This document shows positions 22,733-31,217 of a stretch of DNA of 34,460 nt, in pieces. A model generated the notes under the pieces. That model saw only the letters and a program-made list of their open reading frames with translations, searched no databases and was not told the DNA's origin. Source of the DNA: Burkholderiaceae bacterium (GTDB lineage: Bacteria > Pseudomonadota > Gammaproteobacteria > Burkholderiales > Burkholderiaceae_E). A program made the translations under genes and the position numbers. How positions within the stretch are numbered: the first letter of the stretch is position 1; each line of letters starts with the position of its first letter. The stretch covers positions 1 to 34,460 of the forward strand of contig JAGXFG010000045.1 in NCBI GenBank assembly GCA_024637395.1. The letters are read 5' to 3'.

Positions 22733-23203
22733 ATGAAACTCAATATGAAATGCCTGCTCGGTGCGCTGCTGGCTATGCTCGCTGTTGCGACAGCCCACGC
22801 CCAGGTCCGGGTGGCCGACGCCTGGGTCCGTGCCACCGTGGCGCAGCAAAGCGTGACCGGCGCATTCATGCACCTCGATTCGCCCGCAGATGCGCGGCTG
22901 GTCTCGGCCACCACGCCGGTCGCAGGCGCGGTGGAACTGCACCGCATGAGCATGGACAACAACGTGATGAAGATGGCTCCGGTGGCCGGAATCGACATTC
23001 CGGCTGGCAAGGGTGTCGAGCTCAAGCCCGGCGGCTACCACCTGATGCTGATCAACCTCAAGTCGCAGATCAAGGCCGGCGCCATGGTGCCGATCACACT
23101 GGTGATTGAAGGGCCGGATCACCGGCAGACCAGCGTCGAGGTCAAGGCGCTGGCCCGCCCGCTGAACGCTGGCGGCGGCATGGGGGCGATGCCCAGGAAG
23201 TAG
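22733..23203 (+). CDS. PCuAC-type periplasmic copper chaperone
   Basis: 156 aa. Signal peptide with cleavage after AHA (residue 23). It then has the exact family copper motif H-x10-M-x21-H-x-M: H70, M81, H103, M105 (GYHLMLINL). PCuAC binds Cu(I) in the periplasm and hands it to the CuA site of oxidases, with Sco1 keeping the site reduced. The C-terminus has an extra Gly/Met tail (GGGMGAMPRK). Only 8 bases separate it from sco1, so they form one transcript. Confidence 0.94.
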   Translation: MKLNMKCLLGALLAMLAVATAHAQVRVADAWVRATVAQQSVTGAFMHLDSPADARLVSATTPVAGAVELHRMSMDNNVMKMAPVAGIDIPAGKGVELKPGGYHLMLINLKSQIKAGAMVPITLVIEGPDHRQTSVEVKALARPLNAGGGMGAMPRK

Positions 23204-23389
23204 CGCCTGGCCGGCGCCAAGACCATGCCGGCGATGCGGGGAAAAAATCACTTCAGCGGCATGGTTGTGCCGGGTGCCAGCGCTCAAGCTGGCAAACTCC
23301 GCCTGGGATTCACGCTCACCGCGGAGCCATCCGGCCGGCGAATTCACCGCCCTTTGGTGACTCCCGAACGAAATTTTCAGGAGAAACCT

Positions 23390-24352
23390 ATGAACCGATG
23401 GACGCTGTTGCTCTCATCGCTTGCGCTCGCCCTGGCGGCCCAGAGCGCCACCGCCGCCAACGTCAAGATCACCCCGCTGGGCAGTCATGATGGCGAATTC
23501 TGCCTTCTCGACCGGGCGCTGATCTTCGAGGACCCGGACGGCACGCGGATTCTCTATGATGCCGGCCGAACGGTGCGTGGCGCCGACGATCCGCGGCTGG
23601 GCCGAATCGACGCCGTGCTGCTCAGCCACGTCCACCACGATCACCTGGGAGACGTCCATCAGGCGGCCGCGAACGCCGGAACCTGCGCCAAGCCGGATTT
23701 TTCGGTGCGCGATACCCCGAACTCGAACACCGTGAACATCGTCGTGGCGAAGAAGGCGAAATTGCTGCTCGGCGGCGAAATGCCGCCGTTCTTCGCGCGC
23801 CGGATCAAGGCTGCCGGCGGCGATCCGGGGCAGGTGGCGCTGGTGCGTTTCGGCGGCAGCTACCAAGTCGGTGGGGTGACCGTCTCGAGCGTACCGGCGG
23901 TCCATAGCAACGGACTCGATCCCGCCTATCTCGACAAGGAACATGGCGAGGCGCTGGCCGCCAACGGCCTCACCGCCTACGTCGGACCACCCGGCGGCTA
24001 TGTATTGCGCTTCTCCAACGGCACGGTCGCCTACCTGTCAGGAGACACCGGGATCACCGCCGAGCAGGATCTGGTGGTGCGCCGCCACTACGGCGCCAAC
24101 CTGGCGGTGATCAACATCGGCGGCACCTTCACCACCGGACCGGTTGAGGCGGCGTACGTGATCAATGACCTGGTCAAGCCCAATTCGGTCATCGCTTCGC
24201 ACGCCAATGAGCCGGCCACCAAGGGCGGCAAACTGATCGCCGGCACCAGGACCGAGACCTTCCGCAAGGCGGTCAAGGTTCCCGTCTACATTCCACTTAG
24301 CGGTCAGACGATGGAATTCGACGGCACCGGCAACTGCGCCGCCGGTTGCTGA
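23390..24352 (+). CDS. Exported metallo-beta-lactamase-fold hydrolase
   Basis: 320 aa. Signal peptide (cleavage near ATAA, about residue 22-23) followed by an MBL fold with the zinc motif HVHHDH (H80, H82, D84, H85), VHSNG and SGDTGITAEQDL, then ASHANEPATKGG. It resembles UlaG-like/L-ascorbate-6-phosphate-lactonase-type MBL proteins more than true beta-lactamases; the substrate is unknown. AGGAG lies just before ATG 23390. The 186 bases after the PCuAC gene show no promoter I can name, so cotranscription with the copper genes is possible but unproven. C-terminal Cys residues (NCAAGC) might form a disulfide. Confidence 0.9.
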   Translation: MNRWTLLLSSLALALAAQSATAANVKITPLGSHDGEFCLLDRALIFEDPDGTRILYDAGRTVRGADDPRLGRIDAVLLSHVHHDHLGDVHQAAANAGTCAKPDFSVRDTPNSNTVNIVVAKKAKLLLGGEMPPFFARRIKAAGGDPGQVALVRFGGSYQVGGVTVSSVPAVHSNGLDPAYLDKEHGEALAANGLTAYVGPPGGYVLRFSNGTVAYLSGDTGITAEQDLVVRRHYGANLAVINIGGTFTTGPVEAAYVINDLVKPNSVIASHANEPATKGGKLIAGTRTETFRKAVKVPVYIPLSGQTMEFDGTGNCAAGC

Positions 24353-24432
24353 ATCGCCGGTGTCAAGCGGCCCGATTGTTGTTAAGAACGGACTTTAACT
24401 ATTTCCTATAAATGATTGTTTTGCCGGCTTTT

Positions 24433-24448
24433 TTATCATAAAAGATAA
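24433..24448. promoter_or_regulatory. Inverted repeat TTATC-N6-GATAA in AT-rich leader
   Basis: An A/T-rich patch (about 24375-24450) in otherwise GC-rich DNA carries this 5-base inverted repeat, plus TATAAA at 24409. It lies upstream of the prenyltransferase gene and could hold its promoter and an operator. No regulator can be assigned. Confidence 0.3.
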
Positions 24449-24519
24449 TTTGTGACGGCGGTCGGCCCATCTTAACGACGGCGGTGTAACATTACCGGCA
24501 GGGGTATCGAGCAGCATGA

Positions 24520-25497
24520 TTGGCTGCCACTTGTAGCCGCAAGGAGTTGGCCATTCCGGTAAGCGAACCTGACGCCGCCAGACTAGGTAACGCGGCGCTG
24601 CGCTATTTCCTGGCGACCCGGCCGCCGTTCGTCACCGTGACGATGCTATCGGGCGCGATCGGCCTGTCGTCAGCCTACGCCAGCGGCGTCACGCTGCACC
24701 CTCTGACCGCGCTTGCCACCCTGCTCTTCATTGCCGTCGCCCAGGGCGGATTCAACGTCCTCAACGATTACTACGACGCCATGAGCGGAACCGATGGCGC
24801 CAATGCCGAGCGGATCTATCCCTACACCGGCGGCAGCCGCTTCATCCAGAACGGCATTCTGACCCCCGCCCAGACGCTTGCCTACGGCATCGCCCTGCTG
24901 GTGGCAACGATGATCGCGGGGCTGTGGCTGACGGCGGAGTCGGACACCGGTCTGCTGCTGATCGGGGCGACCGGGCTCCTGATCGGCTGGGCTTACTCCG
25001 CCCCGCCGATTGCACTTAATAGCCGCGGTCTGGGCGAAGCCTGCCTGCTGATCGGCTTCCTTGTCGTCGCATCCGGGGCCGACTTCGTGCAGCGCGCCGA
25101 ATTGGCTGCCCTGCCATTGGCAGCAGGCCTGAGCTTTGCGTTGCTGGTCGTCTGTATTCTCTATATCAACCAGTTTCCGGATCGCGCCGCGGACGCGGCG
25201 GCAGGCAAGCGCCACTGGGTAGTGCGCCTGCCAACCGAACAGGCGCGCTGGGGCTATCCGCTGCTCGCTGGCGCCGGCTACCTGTGGCTGGCCGGCGCCG
25301 TTGCCCAAGGCGTCCTTCCCTGGCCGACACTGATTGCCTTGGCGCCCGCGGTACTGACGTTCCGGGCGACGAGAATTCTCTTTGCCCACGCGAGCGACCC
25401 GGCGCAACTCGCCCCGGCATTGCCGATGACTATCGCCGCTGCAACGGCGCACGGCGTCCTGCTCACGGTCGCGATGGTGCTCTCCAGGCTGCTCTGA
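24520..25497 (+). CDS. UbiA/MenA-family prenyltransferase
   Basis: Up to 325 aa and about eight or nine membrane helices. The first Asp-rich motif NDYYDAMSGTD and the second NQFPDRAADAAAGKR are of the MenA (1,4-dihydroxy-2-naphthoate octaprenyltransferase) type, so it probably attaches an isoprenoid chain to a quinone or related head group at the inner membrane. No other men or ubi genes are near, so the substrate is open. The listed start is TTG 24520. The only Shine-Dalgarno, AAGGAG at 24541-24546, is inside this frame and would place initiation at the rare codon ATT 24553, giving IPVSEPDAARLG. The true start is therefore uncertain. Confidence 0.88.
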   Translation: MAATCSRKELAIPVSEPDAARLGNAALRYFLATRPPFVTVTMLSGAIGLSSAYASGVTLHPLTALATLLFIAVAQGGFNVLNDYYDAMSGTDGANAERIYPYTGGSRFIQNGILTPAQTLAYGIALLVATMIAGLWLTAESDTGLLLIGATGLLIGWAYSAPPIALNSRGLGEACLLIGFLVVASGADFVQRAELAALPLAAGLSFALLVVCILYINQFPDRAADAAAGKRHWVVRLPTEQARWGYPLLAGAGYLWLAGAVAQGVLPWPTLIALAPAVLTFRATRILFAHASDPAQLAPALPMTIAAATAHGVLLTVAMVLSRLL

Positions 25498-25619
25498 TCG
25501 CTGCCGCCACGGCAGTACCCATGATTGGACAGGGCTGATTGGCGGCCGGAGTTTGGAAATGGCGAATAATTCCAGCGCCCCCAAATGTCACTACGCACCA
25601 CCCCTTCCGGAGAACCTCC

Positions 25620-26075
25620 ATGCACGGAAAATTCAAGATCATCGCCGCGACAGCGCTGCTGGCCAGCCTGTCCTTTGGTGCCTACGCGCAAAGCGCTGCC
25701 GAGCGCTCGATCCAGTACCGCCAGGGCATCATGAAAGCCCAGGGCTGGCACCTCGGCAATATGGCCGCCCAGGTCAAGGGTGACAAGCCCTACAACAAGG
25801 ACGACTTTTCGCGCAGCGCCACCTTCCTGTCGCAACTGATGCAGATGCCCTGGGACGGATTCGGTCCTGGCACCGAGACGGGTGCCCCGACCAAGGCCAA
25901 GGCCGACATCTGGACCGATGCTGCCAAGTTCAAGTCCGAAGGTGACGAGGCCGGCAAGGCCGCGGCGGCGCTGGCCCAGGCTGCCGCCAGCGGCAACATG
26001 GACCAGATCAAGGTCGCGTTCGGCGCCACCGCCAAGACCTGCAAAACCTGCCACGACGACTTCCGCACCAAATAG
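25620..26075 (+). CDS. Cytochrome c' (class II c-type cytochrome)
   Basis: 151 aa. Signal peptide cut at AYA-Q (about residue 23). A four-helix-bundle cytochrome c' follows, with the heme site CKTCH near the C-terminus (KTCKTCHDDFRTK), as is usual for class II. The early segment ERSIQYRQGIMKAQGWHLG is family-typical. Periplasmic cytochromes c' bind NO and take part in NO tolerance or electron transfer. GGAG lies before ATG 25620. It converges on a cytochrome b561 gene, a common genomic partner of c'-type cytochromes. Confidence 0.94.
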   Translation: MHGKFKIIAATALLASLSFGAYAQSAAERSIQYRQGIMKAQGWHLGNMAAQVKGDKPYNKDDFSRSATFLSQLMQMPWDGFGPGTETGAPTKAKADIWTDAAKFKSEGDEAGKAAAALAQAAASGNMDQIKVAFGATAKTCKTCHDDFRTK

Positions 26076-26089
26076 CAATTCGCCCGCCT

Positions 26090-26122
26090 GGTAACGGCTG
26101 CGCCATTGGTGCCGCCGTTACC
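26090..26122. terminator. Long hairpin between convergent cytochrome genes
   Basis: A 9-bp perfect stem GGTAACGGC/GCCGTTACC encloses a second stem GCGCC/GGTGC (one wobble) with loop ATT. It fills the gap between the convergent ends of cytochrome c' and cytochrome b561. There is no U-run, so it is either an intrinsic terminator of weak type or a 3'-end mRNA stabiliser. Confidence 0.55.
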
Positions 26123-26144
26123 GACTGCGCCTGGCTCCAACGGC

Positions 26145-26849
26145 CTAATATGGCAGCGGTGCAATCCAGCGTGGCGCTGCGAACACCAGCCAGGCGGCAA
26201 GTGAGCAAAGCGCCAGCACCGCTAGCGCCAGCCCCAGCCGGTGGCCACTGATCGCGGTGGCGCTCTCGCCAGCCGGCAGGGTTTTGGTGCCCGTCACCAT
26301 CGGGCGGATGAGGTTGTCGCGGAACCTCAGCAGGTAGCCAAAGACCGCGCCGACGTGCAGCGCAATCAACCCGATGATCAGCCAGCCGTTGCGGTCGTGC
26401 AGCCCGGTGATGGCGTCGGAAGTGGCCTTGCTGATGAAACGCGCCAGCGGCCCCTCGGTGGCAATGTCGTTGTTGGCGAACAGCCCCGAGACCGCCTGGG
26501 CGAGCAACAGCGCGAGCATCAGGATCACCACCAGAGCGCCCAGCGGATTATGGCCGGCATGGAAATGGTGCGGCGGGCGCAGCATCGAGCGCACATAGGC
26601 CACGATCGCACGGGGTCCGCGCACGAAGCTGCGAAACCGCGCGTGCTCGGGGCCTACGAATCCCCAGACGATGCGAAACAGCAGCAGTGCCAGCGCGATC
26701 TGGCCGCAGAGCACGTGCAGGTCGAGATTGCCGAGCAGCGCCGCGGAGATGCCGGTTATTACGGTCACCGCCAGGAGCCAGTGAAACAGCCGCAGCGGCA
26801 GGTCCCAGACCGCAATCGCCGCGACAGTTTTCTGATCCTGACTGATCAC
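26145..26849 (-). CDS. Cytochrome b561-family membrane protein
   Basis: 234 aa. Di-heme, four- to five-helix cytochrome b (Ni/Fe-hydrogenase B-type/b561 domain). His residues lie in LRLFHWLLAV, LDLHVLCGQ, HHFHAGHNPLG and LIALHVGAVFGY, the expected heme ligands. It moves electrons between quinol and periplasmic cytochromes. I chose GTG 26849 because it overlaps the stop of the upstream dioxygenase gene (GTGA) and because the protein then starts close to the conserved WDLPLRLFHW. An in-frame ATG 48 bases upstream exists but lies inside that gene. It faces the cytochrome c' gene. Confidence 0.92.
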   Translation of the reverse strand: MISQDQKTVAAIAVWDLPLRLFHWLLAVTVITGISAALLGNLDLHVLCGQIALALLLFRIVWGFVGPEHARFRSFVRGPRAIVAYVRSMLRPPHHFHAGHNPLGALVVILMLALLLAQAVSGLFANNDIATEGPLARFISKATSDAITGLHDRNGWLIIGLIALHVGAVFGYLLRFRDNLIRPMVTGTKTLPAGESATAISGHRLGLALAVLALCSLAAWLVFAAPRWIAPLPY

Positions 26850-27634
26850 CGCTCCAGTCCCCACGCGTAGGATTCCATCGCGAGCATGCCATAGCATATG
26901 CCGCCATCGATCACCTGCGCCTCCTCGCCCTCGCCAACAGCACCTAGCGCCACCAACAGTGGCAGGAAGTGCTCGTCGCTCGGGTGCGCCCGCACGGCGT
27001 GCGGCGCCAGGCGCCGATAGGCAATGAGGTCTTCCGTCGAGCGGGCCAGCACCGCATTGCGCACCCAGTCGCGAAACTCGCTGACGTAGGCGGCGTTGCC
27101 TGCCACCGGGCCGCGGAACTCGCCCAGGTTGTGAGTGAGGCTGCCGGACCCGGCAATTACGACCCCGTGCTCGCGCAGCGGCGCCAACGCCCGGCCAAGG
27201 CGCAATGCGCCCGCAGGATCGATCCCATGGGGCAGCGAGACCTGGAAAGCTGGCACGTCAGCCCCGGGGAAGAGGTAGCGCAGCGGCACCCAGGCACCGT
27301 GATCCAGGCCGCGGCGTTCGTCGAGACTGACCTCAAAGCCCGATTCCGCCAGTAGCCCGGCCGTCCGCGCCGCGAGTTGCGGGTGTCCCGGCACGGGGTA
27401 TTCCAGTTCGTATAGTTCCGGGGCAAACCCGCTGAAATCGTGAATCGTTTCCGGAGCGGCACTCGCCATCACCCGCAACTGCGCCGTCTGCCAGTGCGGT
27501 GAAATCACCAGCACTGCTGCCGGCGCCGAAAGCCTGCCCCCCAGACCCTCCAGCAGCGGACCGAGATGTCCCGGTTCGAGGGCGAAAGTAGGCGCGCCGT
27601 GCGCGAGGAAAAGCACTGGTGATCGGGTCATCAT
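26846..27634 (-). CDS. ygiD: DODA-family extradiol ring-cleavage dioxygenase (YgiD-like)
   Basis: 262 aa, the usual length. Zinc/iron-ligand segments of class III extradiol dioxygenases are visible: FLAHGAP (H12), ISPHWQT, LDHGAWVPL, GSGSLTHNL and AHPSDEHFLPLLVALGA. E. coli YgiD acts on 4,5-DOPA in vitro; the physiological substrate here is unknown. The gene begins with two Met codons (27634, 27631) and has no strong ribosome site. It is translationally coupled to the cytochrome b561 gene and divergent from yaeQ. Confidence 0.92.
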   Translation of the reverse strand: MMTRSPVLFLAHGAPTFALEPGHLGPLLEGLGGRLSAPAAVLVISPHWQTAQLRVMASAAPETIHDFSGFAPELYELEYPVPGHPQLAARTAGLLAESGFEVSLDERRGLDHGAWVPLRYLFPGADVPAFQVSLPHGIDPAGALRLGRALAPLREHGVVIAGSGSLTHNLGEFRGPVAGNAAYVSEFRDWVRNAVLARSTEDLIAYRRLAPHAVRAHPSDEHFLPLLVALGAVGEGEEAQVIDGGICYGMLAMESYAWGLER

Positions 27635-27703
27635 GAGTTGGGGTTCATCGCCAACGCTCCAATCTTGGATCGTACCAGCGCGCGCAGCCTACAATCCCAC
27701 TCC

Positions 27704-28261
27704 ATGGCGCTCAAATCCACCATCTTCAAGGCGACGCTGCAAATCGCGGACATCGACCACGGCTACTACGCCGACCATGCCCTGACTCTGGCGCGCCATC
27801 CGAGCGAAACCGACGAACGCATGATGGTGCGCCTGGCCGCCATGGCGCTCAACGCCCACCAGCTGCAGGACATGTGCAAGGGCGATGGGGTCCTGGCCTT
27901 TGGTGGACTGTCCGACCCCGACGATCCGGACGCCTCGCTGACCGATTTCACCGGCCACAGGCGCTTGTGGATCGAAGTTGGCCAGCCCGACGACAAGCCG
28001 CTCGCCAAGGCCTGCAGCAAGGCTGACGCGGTCGTGGTCTACGCCTTTCACCATGCTGCCGAGGTCTGGTGGCGGGGCATTGAAAGCAAGCTCACCCGGC
28101 TCGACAACCTTCAGGTCTGGCGCCTGCCCAGTGCGGAAACCCAGGTACTGGCCGCAATCGCGAGCCGCAACATGCAACTCGACGCGACCGTGATCGAGGG
28201 CGCCCTGAGCCTCAGCAATCCGGAACACAACGTGCGCATCGAGCCGGTGCGCTGGAAATAG
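27704..28261 (+). CDS. yaeQ: YaeQ family protein
   Basis: 185 aa, the typical length. The start MALKSTIFKATLQIADIDHG and the motifs HPSETDERMMVRLAAMALNA, DFTGHRRLWIEVGQPD and RNMQLDATVIEG identify the family. It has a PD-(D/E)XK-like fold of unknown role (E. coli YaeQ can compensate for loss of RfaH). The ATG at 27704 begins the conserved N-terminus, although the frame is open further upstream. Confidence 0.95.
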   Translation: MALKSTIFKATLQIADIDHGYYADHALTLARHPSETDERMMVRLAAMALNAHQLQDMCKGDGVLAFGGLSDPDDPDASLTDFTGHRRLWIEVGQPDDKPLAKACSKADAVVVYAFHHAAEVWWRGIESKLTRLDNLQVWRLPSAETQVLAAIASRNMQLDATVIEGALSLSNPEHNVRIEPVRWK

Positions 28262-28330
28262 CGCAGCGCGCAGTGCCGAGGCGAAAGCTTGATAATGCGC
28301 GATGGCGGCGAACAACAATAGGAGCACAGT

Positions 28331-29260
28331 GTGGCCAAGGTAGCGATTGTCGGTTGCGGAGCAATGGGTTCGGTTTACGCCGCGTTGATGGTCGACGCCG
28401 GCCATGAGGTGCACGCCATCACTCTGTGGGAGGATCACGCCGCGGCGATGGCCAGCAATGGACTGAGGGTCGAAGGTGCAAGCGGCGATCGGACCGTACC
28501 GATTCACGCGGGCACCAGCACCGCCGGCATCGGGCCCTGTGACCTGGTGATAATCGCCACCAAGGCGTTCGACGTCGAAGCTGCTGCGCGTTCGCTCACC
28601 CCGCTGCTTGGCGCCGGCACTACGGTCCAGGCGATTCAGAACGGGCTTGGGTCGGCCGAGCGGGTGGCGGCGATCATCGCTCCCGATCAGCTCGCCGTCG
28701 GCGTCGTGGGCGGCTTCGGCGCGTCACTGCGCGCTCCCGGACACGTGCACCACAACGGCATGGAGATGATCCGCTTCGGTTCCTACGCCGGCTTGCCGCG
28801 CCCTGCCCTCGAGGCATCGGCCGCGATCTGGGAGTCGGCGGGTTTCAAGGTGCGACTGTTTGAAGACCTGCGCCAGATGGTCTGGGAAAAGCTGATCTTC
28901 AACGTCACTTTTTCCGGCCCATCAGCCCTGACCAAAATGACGATCGGCGAAATCATGGCCGATGCCAACGCCTGGCGAGTGGCGGATGCCTGCACCCACG
29001 AAGCAGTCGCGGTGGCCAATGCCGCCGGTATCCGCCTGGATGTCGGGGATCCCTACGAGCACGTGCGCAAGCTTGGCGAGCGCATCCCCGGTGCCCGGCC
29101 CTCGATGCTGCTTGACTACCTCGCCGGCCGGCGCTGCGAAATCGACGTGATCAACGGCGCCATTCCCCGCGAGGGCGCCAAGCTGGGGATTCCCACTCCG
29201 GTCAACGAAGCCGTGGTGGCGCTGGTCAAGGCGCGCGAGGCGGGTTTCCCGGCGAACTGA
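28331..29260 (+). CDS. Ketopantoate reductase family protein (PanE/ApbA)
   Basis: 309 aa with a GTG start; AGGAG lies about 5 bases upstream. The Rossmann motif VAIVGCGAMGSVYA at the N-terminus binds NADPH. The lysine in RQMVWEKLIFNV and the C-terminal segment EIDVINGAIPREGAKLGIPTP are the catalytic and substrate-binding signatures of PanE. It reduces 2-dehydropantoate to pantoate for CoA synthesis, or a related 2-keto acid. Several paralogues exist in many genomes, so the exact substrate is uncertain. Confidence 0.9.
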   Translation: MAKVAIVGCGAMGSVYAALMVDAGHEVHAITLWEDHAAAMASNGLRVEGASGDRTVPIHAGTSTAGIGPCDLVIIATKAFDVEAAARSLTPLLGAGTTVQAIQNGLGSAERVAAIIAPDQLAVGVVGGFGASLRAPGHVHHNGMEMIRFGSYAGLPRPALEASAAIWESAGFKVRLFEDLRQMVWEKLIFNVTFSGPSALTKMTIGEIMADANAWRVADACTHEAVAVANAAGIRLDVGDPYEHVRKLGERIPGARPSMLLDYLAGRRCEIDVINGAIPREGAKLGIPTPVNEAVVALVKAREAGFPAN

Positions 29261-29475
29261 CGCCGGCAACTGAACCAGCCGGCAAGACGGCCGCCGGATC
29301 GAAGTCTACCGACGCATCCGGGTTGCTCGCGTCCCTCGTGACGCGATGATTTGGCGAGCGTCGCGCCGACAGCGGAACGCCAGCTGCCATGGTGCCGTAC
29401 TTCGTCATGGTCTGCCGAGGTAGTCCGGCTCTTCTGCTAAGCTTCCCTGTTGCACACCTCCTCGGGAGACAACGC

Positions 29476-31119
29476 TTGGACCGCATCATCGATCGTCTGG
29501 AGGCGCTCCCGCCAGCGGTATTGCGCAACCTCAATCGTGGCGTCGAGAAGGAAGGGTTGCGCGCGCGCCCCGACGGGATGCTCTCGGACCTGCCGCATCC
29601 CGCCGCCCTTGGCGCCCCGCTCACCCACCCCCATGTCACCACCGACTTCAGCGAGTCACAGCTCGAACTGATTACCGGCGTTCACGGTAATGCTGCCGCC
29701 TGCGTCGAGGAGCTGACCTCCGTTCACCAGTTCGTCCAGCGCCAGCTCGGCGACGAGGTGATCTGGGCAAGCAGCATGCCATGCCGGCTGCCTGCCGACG
29801 ACAAAATTCCGCTGGGCCAGTACGGCAGTTCGAACCTCGCGCGGATGAAGACGGTCTATCGCAAGGGGCTGTCCTACCGCTACGGCAGCCGGATGCAGAC
29901 CATCTCGGGGGTCCACTACAACTTTTCGCTCCCTGACGCTACCTGGGAATTGCTGCAGCAGCGCGACGGTTCGACGGCCGATCCGGTGGCCTATCGCAAT
30001 GACGCCTACTTTTCCCTGATCCGCAACTTCCGCCGTCATTCCTGGCTCCTGCTCTACCTCTTTGGCGCCTCGCCCGCGGCCAGCAGGTCGTTCGTCACCC
30101 ACACTGCCCGCGGACTTTCAGAACTGGAAGCGTGCACGCTGTTCCTCCCGCAGGGCACCACGCTGCGGATGGGGCCGCTCGGCTACCAGAGCGACGCCCA
30201 GTCGTCGCTCGCGGTGAGCTACAACAGCCTCGAGGCCTACGCCAGGAGACTCTGTCGCGCGCTGCGTGAGCCCTATCCCGCTTACGAAGCAGTGGGAGTC
30301 CGCGACGGCGATGACTATCACCAGCTGAACACCACGCTGCTCCAGATCGAGAACGAGTTTTACGGGACCATTCGTCCCAAGCGTAGCGTCCATCGCGGTG
30401 AGCGACCGCTGCACGCCATCGGCGAAGGCGGGGTCGAGTACGTCGAGGTGCGCTGCATGGACGTCGATCCGTTCTCGCCAGTCGGCATCGAGCCGTCGAC
30501 GATGAACTTTCTCGACGCCTTCCTGCTCCACTGCCTGCTCTCCGAGAGCCCGCCGGATACGCCGGAAGAGATCAAGGCGATCGCCCGCAATCAGTACCTG
30601 ACTGCCGAGCGCGGCCGCGACCCTGCGATGCGCCTGACGCGCGGCGAACGAGAGGTCCCGCTTTCACAATGGGGTCTGGAACTGCTCGATGGCGTGGCGC
30701 CGGTCGCCGCGGCCCTCGACGCGGCACAGGGCGCCAATACCGCCTCGGGTGGCAGGCTCCAATCCGACACTCCCCATCGCGATGCTCTCGCCAAGGCCCG
30801 AGCAGCGCTCGCCGACCCGACGCTGACGCCATCGGCCAGGGTTCTGCAGGAGATGGCCGCGGGTTACGAAAATTCGCATTTGGGCTTTGCGCTGGCGCAG
30901 TCATCGCGCCATCGCGAACTGCTGCTCGCGACCACACTCCCCCAGGAACAGATGGATCGACTGCTCAGGATCACCGCGGAGTCGGTCGCCGAACGAATCG
31001 CGCTGGAAGAGTCCGACACCACCCCGTTCGAGACCTATCGCCGGGAATACCTCGCACAACGCCTGATTGGCAGCAACGCTGCCGGCGGCACCCCTGACGG
31101 AGAGGCGCCGTGCGAATAG
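29476..31119 (+). CDS. gshA: Glutamate-cysteine ligase (E. coli type)
   Basis: 547 aa. First step of glutathione synthesis: ATP-dependent joining of L-glutamate and L-cysteine. Family motifs include NRGVEKEGLRARPDG, TDFSESQLELITG, YGSRMQTISGVHYNFS, QTEYR-like YHQLNTTLLQIENEFYG and RPLHAIGEGGVEYVEVRCMDVDPFSPVG. I prefer the TTG start at 29476, with GGGAG 6 bases upstream, because the protein then begins LDRIIDRLEALPP like its homologues. An ATG-initiated extension of 29 residues upstream is hydrophobic and unlike the family. The roughly 215-base leader holds nothing identifiable. Confidence 0.95.
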   Translation: MDRIIDRLEALPPAVLRNLNRGVEKEGLRARPDGMLSDLPHPAALGAPLTHPHVTTDFSESQLELITGVHGNAAACVEELTSVHQFVQRQLGDEVIWASSMPCRLPADDKIPLGQYGSSNLARMKTVYRKGLSYRYGSRMQTISGVHYNFSLPDATWELLQQRDGSTADPVAYRNDAYFSLIRNFRRHSWLLLYLFGASPAASRSFVTHTARGLSELEACTLFLPQGTTLRMGPLGYQSDAQSSLAVSYNSLEAYARRLCRALREPYPAYEAVGVRDGDDYHQLNTTLLQIENEFYGTIRPKRSVHRGERPLHAIGEGGVEYVEVRCMDVDPFSPVGIEPSTMNFLDAFLLHCLLSESPPDTPEEIKAIARNQYLTAERGRDPAMRLTRGEREVPLSQWGLELLDGVAPVAAALDAAQGANTASGGRLQSDTPHRDALAKARAALADPTLTPSARVLQEMAAGYENSHLGFALAQSSRHRELLLATTLPQEQMDRLLRITAESVAERIALEESDTTPFETYRREYLAQRLIGSNAAGGTPDGEAPCE

Positions 31120-31205
31120 CCGCCAAGGAGCTGCGGCAATACCCGTGGTTTCGGCACCCGTTCTTCTGGAACCAAAAAACAAGTACTGCCAGCCTCAGCT
31201 GGTAG
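31110..31205 (+). pseudogene. Short frame after gshA, possible remnant of a CMD-family gene
   Basis: A 31-aa frame from GTG 31110, overlapping the gshA stop and preceded by GAGAGG. The segment YPWFRHPFFWNQK recalls the N-terminus of carboxymuconolactone-decarboxylase-like proteins sometimes found beside gshA (from memory, not searched). After a six-A run the frame changes and quickly stops; adding one A would continue as KNKYCQPQLVARC. It may be a truncated relic or simply chance coding. Confidence 0.3.
31172..31205 (-). terminator. Rho-independent terminator of the two-component operon
   Basis: On the minus strand the stem CTACCAGC-TGAG-GCTGGCAG (one G-T wobble) is followed by TACTTGTTTTTTGG. 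It lies 13 bases beyond the sensor-kinase stop at 31218. Confidence 0.8.
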
Positions 31206-31217
31206 CACGGTGCAAAG

